Assembly: GCA_014860445.1 (NCBI GenBank) | Contig: JACZJT010000070.1 | Span: forward strand, 62,001-126,000 | DNA length: 64,000 nt | DNA from: Burkholderiales bacterium | GTDB taxonomy: Bacteria; Pseudomonadota; Gammaproteobacteria; Burkholderiales; SG8-39 | Reading direction: 5' to 3' | Shown: positions 20,601 through 35,600 of the stretch, one piece after another | How positions within the stretch are numbered: the first letter of the stretch is position 1 | Layout of the letters: each line of letters begins with the position of its first letter | Program-made: the position numbers and the translations under genes | The notes under the pieces: generated by a model | What the model saw: only the letters and a program-made list of their open reading frames with translations | Told to the model about the DNA's origin: nothing | The model's database searches: none

Positions 20601-23600
20601 TGTCCGCGGGATCGACGTTGAACGGCGCCAGATCCACCGCCTTCTTCAATTCGCCGGTGACATTGATGTCGGCTTGCTGGATCTTGCCAGGGGTGGTGAT
20701 GAAGGTCTGCGTAGTCGCCGCGATGCCGTACAGCGGCTCCGCCGTGCCGTTCCTGCTGGTGAATATGCGCCCGTCGTCGCCGAGCACGCCGTCCTGGCCG
20801 GTGCCGCCGGAAATCCAGTCATGCCCCCAGCCGCCGATGATGTCGTCGTCCTGGCCTTCGCCGAACAGCACGTCGTTGCCGACCATGCCGTAGATGAAGT
20901 CGTCGCCCGATTCGCCGTGGATTTCGTCCGCTGCGCCGATGTCGGTCGCCGCCGAGGCGGCATCGAAGTCCGCGCCGCCCAGGGTGTAGTCGAGGAACTC
21001 CATGCCGCGCACCACGATGCGCTCGCTGCCGCGGTCCTCGAAGGCTGAACTCTTGTCGTAATTCAGCTGGACGAACGCTCCCGCGTTGCCGTTGGTGCCG
21101 ACGATGCGGTAAATATTGCCGTTATCGCCGAGGATGGCGTCCGAGTCGTTGGCGTGGCCGTTGGCCGAGATGTCGCCCGCGTTGTTTCGCGAGATGTCGG
21201 TGCCCGCGCCGCCGAAGATGATGTCGGTGCCGTCAGGACGGCGCTCAGGCGTATCGAGACTGAACAAGCTGGAACTGCCGCCGATCAGGTCGTCCTGGCC
21301 GAGGTTGCCGAAGATCACGTCGTCGCCACCGTTGCCTTCGATGTAGTCGTGGCCGTCGCTAGCGCGCTCCACCGATGCATGAACGACGAGATTGCCTGCC
21401 GCGTCGCGGTAGGCGCCAACATCCGTGTTGGGATCCATGCCGGCTGCTATAACGTTATCCAGGCAGACAGCGCCGTCGCCCTGAATCACGTCGTTGCCGA
21501 GCTGGCCGAAGATCTGGTCGTCGCCTGCGCCGCCGGCGATGTAGTCATTGCCGTACAGGGACGGGTCTGTGCCAAAGGCGTGATCCAGCAGCGTGATGCG
21601 GTAGTCGGCCCAGGACGGGGCTTGGCCGCGCGGATCGAGCTGCCAGGTCGCAGTAACCAGCACGTCGCCCGAAACCGCGCCGTTGACGCCGTCGCCCTGG
21701 CCGTACACCTGGCTGCCGTCAAGGGCGCGGAAGCGCGGATTGCTGTAGTCGCCATGGCTGGCACTGCGATCCAGGGTGACGTTGTCGCCGAAGATCAGGT
21801 CGCGGCCTGCGCCGCCGTCGATGCGGTCATCGCCGGTGCCGCCGATCAGGACGTCGTCGCCGTCGCCGCCGCAGATCGTGTCGTTGCCGCCAATGTCGTT
21901 GCACTTGACCGTGATCAGGTCCAGGGTCGCGGCGTCGGCGTCCTCCACCCAGCTTGCCAGGGCATTGTCGCCCATGACGATGTTGCTGCCGCCCTCGATT
22001 TCAATGGTGTCATCGTCGATGCCGCCGTAGGCGATATTGCTGCCGTCGCCGCTGATCGTAATGAAATCTGCGCCGCCGTCCGGACAGACGATGGTCTCGA
22101 CCACGCCCAGCGTGATCGGCTGGTTGCCAAGCTGGCGCACGCCGTCCTGGTCAGCCGCCGTGATGCGGCCGCTGTCGCCGATAGCGATGTTGTTGCCGGT
22201 TCCGGCAACAATGACGTCGCCGAAACGACCGCCGATGATGATGTCGTCGCCCGAACCCGTGGTGATGGTGTCCTCGCCGCCCGCGAAGGTCGGCGACAGG
22301 CTTTCGATCAGGTCGATGTCGGAGGCGTCGGTATCGGCGCCCGGTTCGCCGGCTTCGCGGTCGGCGCGCACATAGTCGATCCGGCCGTCGTCGCCGAGGA
22401 CGAGGTTTTCGCCGTCGCCGGCGTCGATGACGTCGCCTTCGTGTCCGCCGAGGACGATGTCGTTGCCGGCGGTGGTCGTGATGGTGTCCACCCCGCCGTT
22501 GCCGAACTCGATGGTCTCGATCAGGCCCAGGGTGATCGGCTGGAACGGCAGGTAATGCACGTCGTCCAGCGTCGCGGCCGTGATCCGGCCGCTGTCGCCG
22601 ATCACCAGGTTGTTGCCGCTGCCGCCGTCGATTTCGTCGCCATAGCGCCCGCCGATGACGATGTCGTCGCCGGCGCCGGTGGCGATGGTATCCGCACCGC
22701 CGAACTCAGTCAGCGACAGGCTTTCGATCAGGTCGATGTCGGCTGCGTCGGTATCCGCACCTGGTGCTGCAGTCCGGTCGGCGCGCACGTAGTCAATCCG
22801 GCCGTCGTCGCCCAGGACGATGTTGTGGCCTTCGCCAGCATTGATGGTATCGCCCTCGTGGCCGCCCAGGATGATGTCGTTGCCCGCGGTAGTGGTGATG
22901 GTGTCCGCCCCGCCGTCGCCGAACTGGATCGTCTCGACCAAGCCCAGCGTCATCGGCTGGAACGGAAGGTAATGCACGTCGTCCAGGGTCGCCGCCGTGA
23001 TGCGGCCGCTGTCGCCGATGATCAGGTTGTTGCCGTTGCCGCCCAATATCGTGTCGCCGAACCGGCCGCCGATCACGATGTCGTCGCCCGCACCCACCGT
23101 GATTGTGTCGGCGCCGCCAGCAGCGTCAGTGGACAGGCTCTCGATCAGGTCGATGTCCGAAGCGTCTGTATCTGCGCCCGGCACCCCGGGTGCACGATCG
23201 GCGCGCACATAGTCGATCTGACCGTCGTCACCCAGGACGATATTGTGGCCTTCGCCGGCGTCGATAATGTCGCCCTCGTGGCCACCCAGAATGATGTCGT
23301 TGCCCGCGGTTGTGGTGATGGTGTCCACCCCGCCGTCGCCGAACTGGAACGTTTCGATCAGACCCAGCGTGATCGGTTGGAACGGCAGGTAATGCACGTC
23401 GTCCAGTGTCGAAGCCGTGATCCGCCCACTGTCGCCGATGATCAGATTGTTGCCGTTGCCGGCAAGTACCGTATCGTCGAAGCGGCCGGCAATCACGATG
23501 TCGTCACCCGAGCCGGTGGTGATGTGGTCAACGCCGCCCGCGAATGTCGTCGACAAACTCTCGATCAGGTCGATGTCCGAAGCGTCTGTATCCGCACCCG

Positions 23601-26600
23601 GCACCCCGGGTGCGCGATCGGCGCGCACGTAGTCGATCTGACCGTCGTCGCCCAGGACGATGTTGTGGCCGTCGCCTGCATCAATGGTATCGCCCTCGTG
23701 GCCGCCCAGGATGATGTCGTTGCCCGCGGTAGTGGTGATGGTGTCCGCCCCACCGTCGCCGAACTGAATCGTCTCGACCAAGCCCAGCGTCATCGGCTGG
23801 AACGGAAGGTAATGCACGTCGTCCAGCGTCGCCGCCGTGATGCGGCCGCTGTCGCCGATGATCAGGTTGTTGCCGTTGCCAGCCTCGATGCCGTCGCCGA
23901 AGCGACCGCCGATGACGATGTCGTCGCCTGCGCCAGTGGTGATGGTATCGGCACCGCCGAACTCGGTCAGCGAAAGGCTTTCGATCAGGTCGATGTCGGA
24001 AGCGTCTGTATCCGCGCCCGGCGTTGCAGTCCGCTCGGCGCGCACATAGTCGATCCGGCCGTCGTCACCCAGGACGATGTTGTGGCCTTCGCCGGCATTG
24101 ATGATGTCGCCTTCATGCCCGCCGAGGATGATGTCGTTGCCCGCGGTGGTCGTGATGGTGTCCACCCCGCCATCGCCGAACTGGATCGTTTCGATCAGGC
24201 CCAGCGTCATCGGCACACCAGCAAACTGCGGCGCGTCCTGGACCGCCGCCGTGATGCGACCACTATCGCCAATCACCAGATTGTCGCCGTTACCCGCGTT
24301 GATTACGTCGCCGAAACGCCCGCCGATGACGATGTCGTTGCCCGAACCCGAAGTAATGGTATCGGCACCACCCCCGGCGTTCGTCGATTGACTCACGATC
24401 AGATCGATGTCGCTCAAATCGCCGTCTGCGCTTACGTAATCAATCAAACCGGCGTCGCCGAGAACGATGTTGCTGCCCTCGCCAGCGTCGATGATATCGC
24501 CCGCGCTACCACCGAGAATGATGTCGTTATCGTCGTTGCCGAAGATCGTGTCCACGCCGCCGTCCGTCGGCCGCGCCGTGCTGATCTTCTCCACGCTCCC
24601 AGTGGTGAGTATGCGCAGGGTGCCCGCAGTCTGGTCGATCACGCCGTAGTCGCCGAAGATGATGTCGCTGCCAGCGTCGCCGTAGATCGTATCATCCCCG
24701 GGCGTCAACGCATCGCGGTTCTTCGTCGTGACGTAGCCCTGCACCAGTGGATCGGGATCATAGACCTGCGCATCCGTGACTGGGATCGACAACACTCGGA
24801 AGTTCGCTCCCTTGGTCTCGTCGATGTTGATGCCGTTGTCGCCGTAGATGTGGTCATCGCCGCCTTGGCCGTAGATGATGTCGTTGCCCGAGCCGCCCGC
24901 GATCTGATCGCCGGCCTGGCTGCCCCAGATCGTGTCATCGCCGGCACCGCCGTAGATGGTCAGCCCGTTGGTCGAAGTGTGCGCGTCGATGACATCGTTG
25001 CCCGAATAGGTAAAGCCGATGCCATGGATCGATGGCGTGCCGGACGTGCCCGCGTAGTCGAGTCCATCCTGCGAGGTATCTCCGAACACCACCAGTGGCG
25101 AGGTTTCCCCGCCACCGCCGTTGACAATGATGTGGTCGCCGCTCGTCGACGAGGTGTTGCCACCGCCTTCTATGATCGTCAGTCCGCCGCTGTCGGCGTC
25201 GGTCGTGAGCGTCGCATTGACGGTAAAGGTATCGTCGCCCTGGCCCAGCAGCACCTTGGCCACTTCAACGTCCTTGAATGTGACACCTTTGCGGAAGGTC
25301 GTCATCACCGGATCCAGCTCCGTACCTGTATTGAGCGTCAGGTCGCCGGCCATGCCAAGGCCCCAAACGTTGATCGCCGCGACAGTCGCGTTCGTGATCG
25401 GGTCAATTCCCGTTACTGCATCCATCTGGCCAACATCGTTGGAGACGCTCGAATCGTTGCGGATATTGATTCGATCGATGGCCGTGTGCTCGTCAATCGC
25501 CGTTGGTACTTCTGCAACCGGCGTATCGCTTTCCCGCGGCAACGTGACTGCGGTGACGAAGGACCGGTCGGCCGAGCCGACGTTCCCGTTGATGTACAGC
25601 GGCCCAGCGATCGCATTGAGCACGTGCGGCTCGATCGGGAAGAACTTGAGCGGCTGCGCGCTGGGATCCGGCGTGTAATCCAGGTTCGGTGTGACTGTCA
25701 CGGTCTGCGGAATCCACCAGTTCGCCGCGGTGAACGTGACTGCGCCCGGCGTAGTCGTCGTCATCGGCGTTACCAGCCGACCGTCCGGTAGCATGGTGAT
25801 CGTGACGTCCGCGGTCGGCGCCTTGGTCAGGCGCAGCGTGTAGCTATCGGTCACCGTTTCGTCGGCAGACGTGGCCGGGTTATCCCGTACCAGTTGCGTG
25901 AAGCCGTCGCTTTGGTCGACGAGTACGCCGGCCGTGTCCCCGTCCACCACCTGGAAATCGATCCCGGCACTCGCATAACCACCGCTGGCCGTGTGCACAA
26001 TGGTCGAGGTCAGACGGTTTTCGGCGCCGTCATTGGCCACCGCGGTAACGGTGACCGTCGCCGCACTCATCCAGTTCGTACTGTTGAAAGTCAAGGTCCG
26101 ATTATTCGAATTCCAGCGGCTGTCCGACGACGATACCGTGACCTGAGCGTCCGGATTCAGTGTCACGACGACGCTGCCGGAGGTCACAGGCGCACCCAAC
26201 TGCACAGTGTAAGTGTCGGTAATCTGGGTGATCCCCGTACCCTCAAGCACGAGGTTGTCATGCCCGGTACCGGTGACAACCACTTCCTTCTTGTCATTGT
26301 CGAGTACCGTGACGAGCACATTCTTGACTCCGGCGTGGTTGAACGCCGGGTCCGTGCTCTGCGCACTTTGGCTGATGGCGTAGACGCGCTCGCCCTCGGC
26401 CAGCGTATCGTCCAACGCCTTCACCGTAACCGTCTGCGCGATGTTCCAGTTGCTCTCGTCGAACACCAACACTCGGTAACGGTTGTAAGTCACGCCTCCG
26501 TCGGTCGAGACCAATATCGAATCACCGGCAAGATCTTCCTCCTCCTGCGTAGTGCGCGCGGCCGAGACGTTGACGTACACCGTACCGGTGGGTGCCGCCG

Positions 26601-29600
26601 CGAGCTTCACGGTGTAGGCATCCGTCGTACTGCCTTGCTCGTTGACGATCGTGGAACCATCGGATTGCTCGACCACTATCTGGCCCGAGCTCACATCGGC
26701 CACGTTCAGCGAAATTCCGGGTGCCAGCAGGTTTTCGTAGCTCGCGTCGGCGGAGCTCACTTGATGATCGATGACGCCGCTCAGCCCCTCCAGATCCTTG
26801 CTAACGATCAGGTCCGTTACATCGCCAGACACATCGAACGTGTCGTTGCCGTTGCCACCATCGATGGTCGTAACCACACCGGCACGCGTGCTGCGGATGA
26901 AGAAATGGTCGTCACCTTCGACGCCGTCCACCTCCAGCGACTCCATGTTGTCGTAGCGTACGTTCAGTCCGGCGCCATACACGCCGTCCTGCGTAATTAC
27001 AAAGCTGTCGTCAAACTCGGTGCCGATCACCACGACCTTGTCGAACCCGGCGCCGCCGTCCAACCCAACCGGTGCGTTGATGTTGTACTGAATTAGATCG
27101 TCGCCGCCGCCACCGAGCACGTCGGTGCGATGTTCAGTCGAGACACCTTCGCCGCTTCTCAGCGCGAACGCGCGAATAACGAACTCGTCGTTCCCATCGT
27201 TGCCCTCGAGGCGCAACTCGGCCTTGTTGCTGTAGACGGTGAACTTGTCGTTGCCGCTGCCGCCCATGGCCGTCAGCGCGAATGTGGCTCCGCGGCTTAC
27301 GAAGCCTGCCGTGGTGTCGATGGTGGCGAACGCGTCACCCTCGGCCACAGTCGCATTGTTGCCATCCGTGGGTATCGAGATGCGCGGCGAGCCGTAGATC
27401 TGCCCGATCTGGAAGGTATCGCTGCCGGCACCGCCGTCAAGCGTGGTGATCGCGGCATTGTCGTCGACAGCAAAGTAATCGTCACCACCCAGTCCGCGCA
27501 CGATCAGGCGCGAGTTGACGTTCTCGTCATAATTGATACGCTCCACGTCCTGGCGGCGGTTGGCAATTGTCGGGTCGCGCACCTCGTCGAGCGTGCCGTG
27601 AAGCAGCGCAACGAAGGCCGGCGTGTTGACGGAGTATGGCGTCGACATGCCTTCGGTCAGCGCTTCGGTGCGGCGCAGCAGGAAGACGTCCGCCGTGTCG
27701 GTGCCGTCAATGGTCAGCGTGTCCAACCCGTCGTCCTTTGCACCGGTGTCGAGCACATTGACGATGTAGTCGAACTCTTCGGTTGCCGCGCTGCCGTGGG
27801 TGTAAACTAGGTAGGTATCGGTTCCCGCGCCGCCGTCAATGTCGATCGTGTCGCGAACCAGGCCGTTGTTGCCATCGGCGGGCCGGTTGTGCGCTGTCGC
27901 AAGCGTCGGCTGCCGGTCGATGATGACTGTATCCTCGCCGCCCATGCCCAAAATGCGGGTGTGGCCGACCAGTTCCACCATTTGCCGCAGTTCGATCAGG
28001 TCGGCGTCATCCGCGCCTGCAATCACCACGTTCTGCCCGAGGATGCTGCCCTCGATCAGGATCGACGTGCCTTGGGCATCGGTATCATTGTTATCACCGA
28101 GAATCGTGAGGGTGTTCAGGCTGTCGCCCGAGGTGTAATCGCTGTCGAGGGTGCTCACGATACCCGTGCGAGAAACGTGAACGTCGTCGCCGGCGCGCAG
28201 TAGGATATCCCCGGTTTCCGCAGTCACGCTTGCAGCACCGGTTGAACCCGAGTCGATGATCAGGTTGTCGCCCGCCGTGAGAGTGATATCGGTGTAAGCC
28301 TGTACGCCGCTTTCGTCCAGTACTTCCACGTTCGTCCCGGCCGTCCCCATGACTGCCTGCTTGCGCGCACGCACGTTCGAGCCGCTGGTCACGGTAATCG
28401 CGCCGGTCACAGCGGTCAGCGTGACATAGGTATCGGCATTTACGTTCGAGGCAAGCTTGACCAGGACGTCCGTAAAGGCCGACCCCGTCAGGGATCCGCC
28501 GTTCGCATCGACCTCGGATTCGTCGCGGACCGTGATTGCACCCGCATTGGCGGTCAACGCAATGTTCGTCCCAGCCCACAAAGCGGAATTGAGCGTGACC
28601 TCGATATTGCCGCCCGCCTCCCCAATTATGTCGCCGCTGTTCGCCGTTACGCTTGAATTGTCGGCAACGGTGAGATCGCCCGATACGGCGCTCAGATCTA
28701 CATTCGTTCCCGCCCACAGTTGCGAAGCGTGCTCGGTCGTGATGTCTCCGTCCGCTTGGGCAACGATGTCGCCGCTGTTCGCCGTCACGCTTGAATTGTT
28801 AGTCACGGTGAGATTGCCTGCCGTGGCGGTCAAATCGACATTCGTGCCGGCCCAAAGTTGCGAATAAAGCGAGACCAGGATGTTGTTGCCAGCTTGCGCA
28901 ACGATGTCGCCGCTGTTCGCCCTGACGCTCGAATGGTCGGTGACGGTGAGATCGTGCGCCGCCGTCAGGCTGACATCCGTGCCGGCCCACAGACCCGAAT
29001 TAAGCGCAATCAGGATATCGTTACCTGCGTGTGCGACGATATTGCCGCCAGTCGCTGTCACGCTCGAAATATTGGTTACGGTAATATCGCCAACCGTTGC
29101 GGTCAGATCGACATTCGTGCCTGCCGTCAGCGTCGACCCAGTCTGGATTGTCAAGTTACCCGATGCCGTGCCGGTGATCGAGGTGCCGGCGTCGACCGTC
29201 GAAGTTGTCACCGTCAGCGCACCACCGTTGGCGGCCATCGAAACAGCGCCGGTTCCGGCGTCAATGGCCGAATCCGTCACTGTCACGTTCGCTCCGCCCG
29301 TCAAGCTGGCGTTCGTGCCCGCCGTCAGCGTCGACCCCGTCTGGATTAACACATCGCCAGACGCCGTTCCGCTAATTGACATACCCGCAATGATCGACGC
29401 GCTGGTCACTTCGATCAAGGCCGTAGCCGCGTCCGTCTTGGCGTAATCGGCGGTAATATTGACTGCACCCACGTTGGCCTGGACCTGCACGCCCTGTTCG
29501 ATGAACACGCTGTCGCCGGCTTGGATATTTACCGATCCGCCGGTGCTTTGGATGACGCGGTTCTCGATCACCCGTATCCAGTCGTTGTTCCCAGCGCTGT

Positions 29601-32600
29601 CGACTGAAGTGATGAAAATGTCGCCCGCGGCGAGCACGTCCTCGCTCTGGGTGATCGGGCTGTGGGCGGTGAAGTAGACCGCGCCGCCCGCGTAGATACC
29701 GTTCGCGTTCTTGTCATTGTAGCCACCCGCGACGACGCCGCCGATGGTGATTGCGCCGGAATTGTCGACGATGAAGCTGCCTGTCTCGGAACGGCCTTCG
29801 ATGGCGCTTGCCTTCGTTGTGATGGGCTTCGCGTACTCGCCTATGTCGCCGGAGGCGAACAACCAGACCTTCCCGGAGGTGACGTTGAACTCGCCCGCGC
29901 CGGCACGGTTGAGAATGCGGCCGTTCGGCGCCGTGATAAAGGCCGCTTTGCCCGCGAGCGTGGACAGGGTGTTAAGGCCGAGATCGCCCGCGGTTTCCTT
30001 GACATAGACGTTGTCCAGACCGCTCGCAACTGTGAGTGCCCCTGCGCCGGAGTAGGAGCTGTCGATGTCCAGGTCATTGCCGAAGAAGCCGATGCCGCCG
30101 GAGTTGGATGTCAGCGTGATGTTCCGCCCCACGATGTCGGCACGCGGCCACGCTTCCGGAAGCTGCAAGTCGAGGGTCGGCTCCGCATTGCCCGACGCGG
30201 GATTGGTCGAATCAACGAGATCCACCGCATCCAGGATGTACAGCTGCGCCTTCAAGTCCACGTCACCTTGCCGGGACAGGACGTTGCGGAGGTTCATATT
30301 GCCTGCGGTCTCGAAGACACGGATGTTGTCGCGGGTCGTCGCGGTCAGCGTACCGGTGCCGATCGCATCCACCGTGTCTCCCGGGAGCAGGTCGACGCTG
30401 ATGTCGGTTTCGAGGTAATCGCCAGCCTCGCCGATACCGCCATTGTCGGCGGTCAGGACAATAAGATTGGCCTTGACCTTGATGAAATCGTGGTTGACGG
30501 CGTCGATAATCGATCCGGCATCGGACTTGAGGTAGGCGCCGCCAGATTGCGAGAACACGCTGCCGATCCGGAGGTCGCCCGCAGTCTCGGTGATGTAGAC
30601 GTCGTCGGCCGCTCTGGCTGTCAGCACTCCCGTGCCGACCACGTCCACCAGAATCTCTGCGCCCGCCGCGCCTATAGACCCGGTACCGGCCTCCAGCACC
30701 AACTCTCCGGTGCGGATTCCGCCGCTGGTCGCGCGCAGAATGCTGTCGCCCACCTTGATGCGCGCTTCCTTGCCTGTCGTCGCATCGCCAGCTTCAATGT
30801 GATCGACGCGGATGCTCTCTTCGGAGCCGAGGAACACCGCGCCGTCGGCATCGACGTACACCTTGCCACTGGCCGTCAAGTCGAAGTCTTCGATCTGATT
30901 GATGCGTGCCACAACGATGAAATCGGAACTGCTTACACTGTGTTTTCCGTTCGCTGTCCCAACCGTCTGCGGCAGAAGATCGATGGCCGTCCCCGCGACG
31001 GCGTTGGCGTAGGACGTGGCAAGTTTGATCGTCGTGGAATCGACCGTGATGACATAGTAGGTCGCGCCGTCCTGCAGCGCGCCGCCGGCGACCGCTATGC
31101 TCGCATTGCCGCCGTTGTGGTATTTCACGCGTGCACCGAGCAGGTAGCCGTGGGTCGAGTCCAGCGTTATGGTGTTCGCATTGCCGTCAACGGCCGTGGC
31201 GTCGTGCGTCCCCGGATCGGAAACAACGGGCGCGATGGAGACCGCCCGCGAGTATTCCGTCGCAATCAACTGGCTTTCAAGCGTAATGACATTGCCGCTG
31301 ACGGAGGCGACGCGGTAGAACTGCTGTCCCTCGGTCGAATTGGCGGTCTTGCCCAAAACCTGGATGAGGTCGCCAGCCTGAATGGCGCCGAAGCTCGCGC
31401 CGGAGAGCCGGGTAATGGTATCGGGTGAAGATGCGTTGTTGGTGAAGTTGGCAGTCACGCTGAGCGGTGCAGCGCCGAGGTAGGTCACATCGTTGCGCTC
31501 GGCCGCGGCGAGCGCAACGCGCTCGTCGTCCGACATGGTGATGGATACCGTGAGCGAAACAGTCTCGTTCGTGAAGGCGTCACCCGATACCGTCAGGGTT
31601 GTGCCGGAAACGGAGGTGACTGTTCGCGGACCGCTATTGCCCGCTTGGCTGCCCTCGACGAAAATCTGTTTGCCCGCGTAGATCGAACCCCATGTGCCAG
31701 ATGAAAGAATGATGCTATTGCCCGAGAGCTGCATCGACCCGACTTTCGACGGCTCACGCAGCGCGAGGAGATCAATGTCGATCGAACCGCTGGGCTCGCC
31801 TATCGCGCCTTTAACCATGGTGCCGTTAACCATCTGGCCGTGAACCAACAGCTTTACGTCACCGCCGACGATATTCGGATCCTCGATGTTCACCGTCGTG
31901 TCTGAAACCGCCTTCAGCAGACCGGCGCTGACACTGTAGAGGAGTTCTTCTTCGGTCCAAATCTTGAAGCTGCCGGTGAGTGCCGCTTCTTCCTCGGCCG
32001 TGAGGTGGTAGATAAAGCCACTGCGCAGCGTCTGGTCGCCTTTCGCACTGGAAAGTGTCTGGCTGGCAAAGTTTATGGCGATGCCATTTATGGCGTTCTG
32101 CAGGCTGGTCGCCAGTTTCAGCTGCTTCGTATCGGCAGTGCTGATGACGTAATACACCCCGCCGTCAAGCAGCGTGCCGCCGCCCTGCAGGGCGATACTC
32201 GAATTGCCGCCGCTCCGGTAGACGACCTCGGCACCGGTTGCATAGCCGTGGTCTTCGGCAAAAGTGATGGTATCGCTGGCGCCGCTCACCGACGACGCCG
32301 CAGCCACTTTCGACTGCTGGTAAGTATTGCCGTAGGCCGCGTATCCGCTGAGTTGTGCGTACTCGGTATTGCGCGCCGACTCGAGCGTCGATATCGCGTC
32401 CGGCGCACCATCGCCGTACAGATCCGTGTAGTACTGAACTTCGGCCGCCGAAAGCTTTACCTCGCCATCGACAAGGTTCATCCGGTAGTTCCAGTAGGTC
32501 TGGTACTCGGCTTCCTTCACCGACCGGAAAGTGACTTTGGCCGTCTCTATCTTGGTCAGCGCGCCGAGATCGCGTGTGAGCGCAAGGTCAGCCCAAACGC

Positions 32601-35600
32601 CACCCTTCAGTTGTTCATAGGTGCGCTCGTCACGCGTCTCGTTCTGGTTGCGATCGATCAGATCGCCGTTGGCGACTTCGACGTAGACATTGCCGGTGGC
32701 ATTGATTCTTTCAACCGCCAAATCGCCGCTGGTCTCTTTCAGGAACACGTTGCCGGCCGCTATCGCGCTCAGCTTGCCGTTGAGCGCCACCACGGTCGCC
32801 GCCGTATTGACCTGCAGCGGTATCAATTCGCTGTTACCTATGCCGCCGCTGCCGTTGCGATCGACGAAATAGGAGCGCGCGGAATCGCTGACCAGCAGCA
32901 CACCCGCTGGCGGATTGCCCACAACCGGTGCGGTAATCGTTCCGCCTGACACGAGGGCTATGGTGCCACCCGACACCAGTCCCTGGTAATAGTTTCCGGG
33001 TGAAGACTGACCGACGCTGAGCGCGCCCGGGGCGCTGAGCACCACATCACCACCCGTGGCCGCCACAACCGAGTCGATTGCCAGATCATTGATCTGCTCT
33101 TTCACCGCGATGTTGCCGCTGACTGTACTGGCCTTCAGTCCGCCCGAACCGTCCCACAAATAATCTTTTGGCGAGAAATGGGTCGAGTCGTCGGTGACAC
33201 GCGTGTTCAGCGGGTTGAGCGTCGATGAACCAATTCCCGTGCGGGCCTGCAAATCAACGTATCGACCGCCTATGTAGGCATCTTCACCGAAGGTCTCAAT
33301 CTTCTGCTCGGAACTGACGGTCGTCACCCCTGTCGGGTTGCTGATCTGGCCGTTGATCTTGACTGTCCCGGTCCCGTTCGAATCGACCGTGATCCGACCT
33401 TCGTTGTATCCGATGAACTCGATCGCGATGGGCCGGTCGGCCTCGACGGTATGGGTATGCGTGATGCTGACGCCGGTCTTGTTCGTGTAATCCACCGTGA
33501 TGTGCGTTGTGCCGTACCAGGTGGTGCGTGTCTTCGGCGTACCGGCGGTGGTAACCGACGAGGTGATCTGCTCGACCTCCGAATAGCTGTAGGAACTCGA
33601 ATCGTTCGGGGCGTAGTAGTAGTACCCCGCCTGCTCTTTCAATTTCGGCAGTTGCTCGACTTCAGTGCTGTCCCACGGCCCATTGAAACCAGTAGGCAGC
33701 GGTATAAACAGCCAATTACTCGAAACTACCTGCGCCCTGGAGATTTCAAGCTGCGTCAACCCGACTGACCACCCGAAGCGCCATCCGCTCACAGGGTCGT
33801 ACTGCCCGTTCCAGTTGCCCGCAACCGACCCGGTGCCGTTGTCAGTCGTAACGTGTGTCCCGGTCCGGTCGTTCTGGTAAAGCGTGACATTGACGTCGAT
33901 TAGCGCCCACTTGGTCGGATCTTTGTAATTCGCGCGGCTCAGGTCGATGGTCGAGGTCACCGGCGCATCATGCTCGCCACCCGCAGTTTCGATGTACTTA
34001 TAGAAGGCGCCCGGCTTTGCCTTGTTCGAGTCGTAGTTGGTCGCAACCTTCACCAGGTCGCCGGTCGTGACCGTCTTTGATCCCTCGCTCGACTGGAAAT
34101 CCGGCGTGGGAGGCGCTTGTTCGAACTTTGCCTTGTCCTTGATCAGGATGACACCGGCGCCGCGCTGCGAGGCATCGAGATCGTTAATCACCAGATTGTG
34201 ATTGGTGTTGTTAACGATCGTTATCTGGCCATAACCGCCCAAGGAGCGGATCTTGCCGTTGCCGGAGTTAAGCACGTGGCCGGTTATGTCGATATAGCCG
34301 CCGCTGACGCGCAAATCCAGCACTTCGATGGAGTCGGTGCTCTTGTCGTAATAGATGCGGAAATGGCCGCTCGCCGCCGAGGCATCCTCCAGCAGGAACT
34401 TGGTCGGGCTGTCTGGCGAGCGCTTGGTAATCTCCGTATCGATCTCGCTACCCAGCGTCAGGTTGTAGTCGCTGTAACCGCTCTGGATGATGCCGTTGAT
34501 GTTGACGTATTCGGCATCGATGATGATGCGGTCCGCGTACATGCCGTGCGAAGAGTTGGGCTGGATTGCGTAGGTCTGCTCAATGGACGGGCGTCCGCCA
34601 AGCAGCAGGCTGCCGTCGTGTTGGGCGGGTTGCACCCACGCCGCGTAACCTTGTGCCACGTTGGTCGAGCCGTAGCCGTAGCCGCCGTAAGTCGCCGCCG
34701 CCCACGCATTGTAGGGTTTGCCGTCGACTTCAACTTGCGAGACGCCCTGGATCAACAGAGTCCCGCCTGCAACGATGGTCGAACCGGACACAATGATGTC
34801 GCCGTGTATCTGGATGTCACCCTTGCCGAACTGCGGCGTCTTGAGCAGCATCTCTGCAGTGGGCGCAATGATTCCCTGTCCGTTCAGATTCGGGTCGTTC
34901 TCGTTCGGGCCGAGCACGTCGATATCGTTCCAGGTGTAGAGATCGCCGCCTGGCTGTGAAACGTCAAGCGTGTTCTCCACGCGGATCTGCGGCACCGAAA
35001 TCAGACTGTTCGGAACGCTGACGAAGGTCGCAGTCAACACCGCAACATCGCCTTCGAACTGGTTGAATCTGTTGTCTTCGTCCGCCCCATCCTGGTTGTG
35101 ATCGGCGATATCGGCGTTGTCCGAAACCTCGGCGCCATTGATGTATAGCCCGCCGTTTGACTGCGAGATCGATATTCCGAGAATGTTGAGGAACGCCGGC
35201 GTTTCGTTGATGATCTGGACGCTGGAGTCACCCGGCGCGATCCATTGCCCGGAACCGGTTACCTGATCGGCACGCAGGTCGATACGTCCGGCATTGGCGT
35301 TGATCGGGTTGATCGTGACCTGCATCTGCGATCGGTCGACACCGGTCGGTCCAGGCGCGTTGGGATCCAACAGTCCCTGCTCTGCCATTTCGGCGCTGAT
35401 GCGATCGACTTCGCCCTGGTAGAAAGCGACCAGCGTGGCATTGCCCGGATAGCTGTTGAGCTGGCTCTGTGCGAATTGGAGCTCCTTGACCAGGCTGCTC
35501 TTGACCGCTGCAGTGCCCACGCTAAAACCAGGATCGAACTTGCCGAGGGTATGCCAGGTGTTGGCAAACAGGCCTTTTTCCAGGATTAAATTTCCGTTCA

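Noticed and set aside
21154-25791. 1545-codon open frame on the plus strand
   Set aside because: It lies wholly antisense to the RTX-encoding part of the giant gene. Its openness comes from the repetitive GC-rich RTX codons; the product is low-complexity (Val/Ala/Asp) without a domain, and no ribosome site fits.
28190-29400. Possible CRISPR array from regular short repeats
   Set aside because: The repeats (135-138 bp) are in frame, coding and diverged; there are no identical 25-40-bp repeats with unique spacers and no cas genes.
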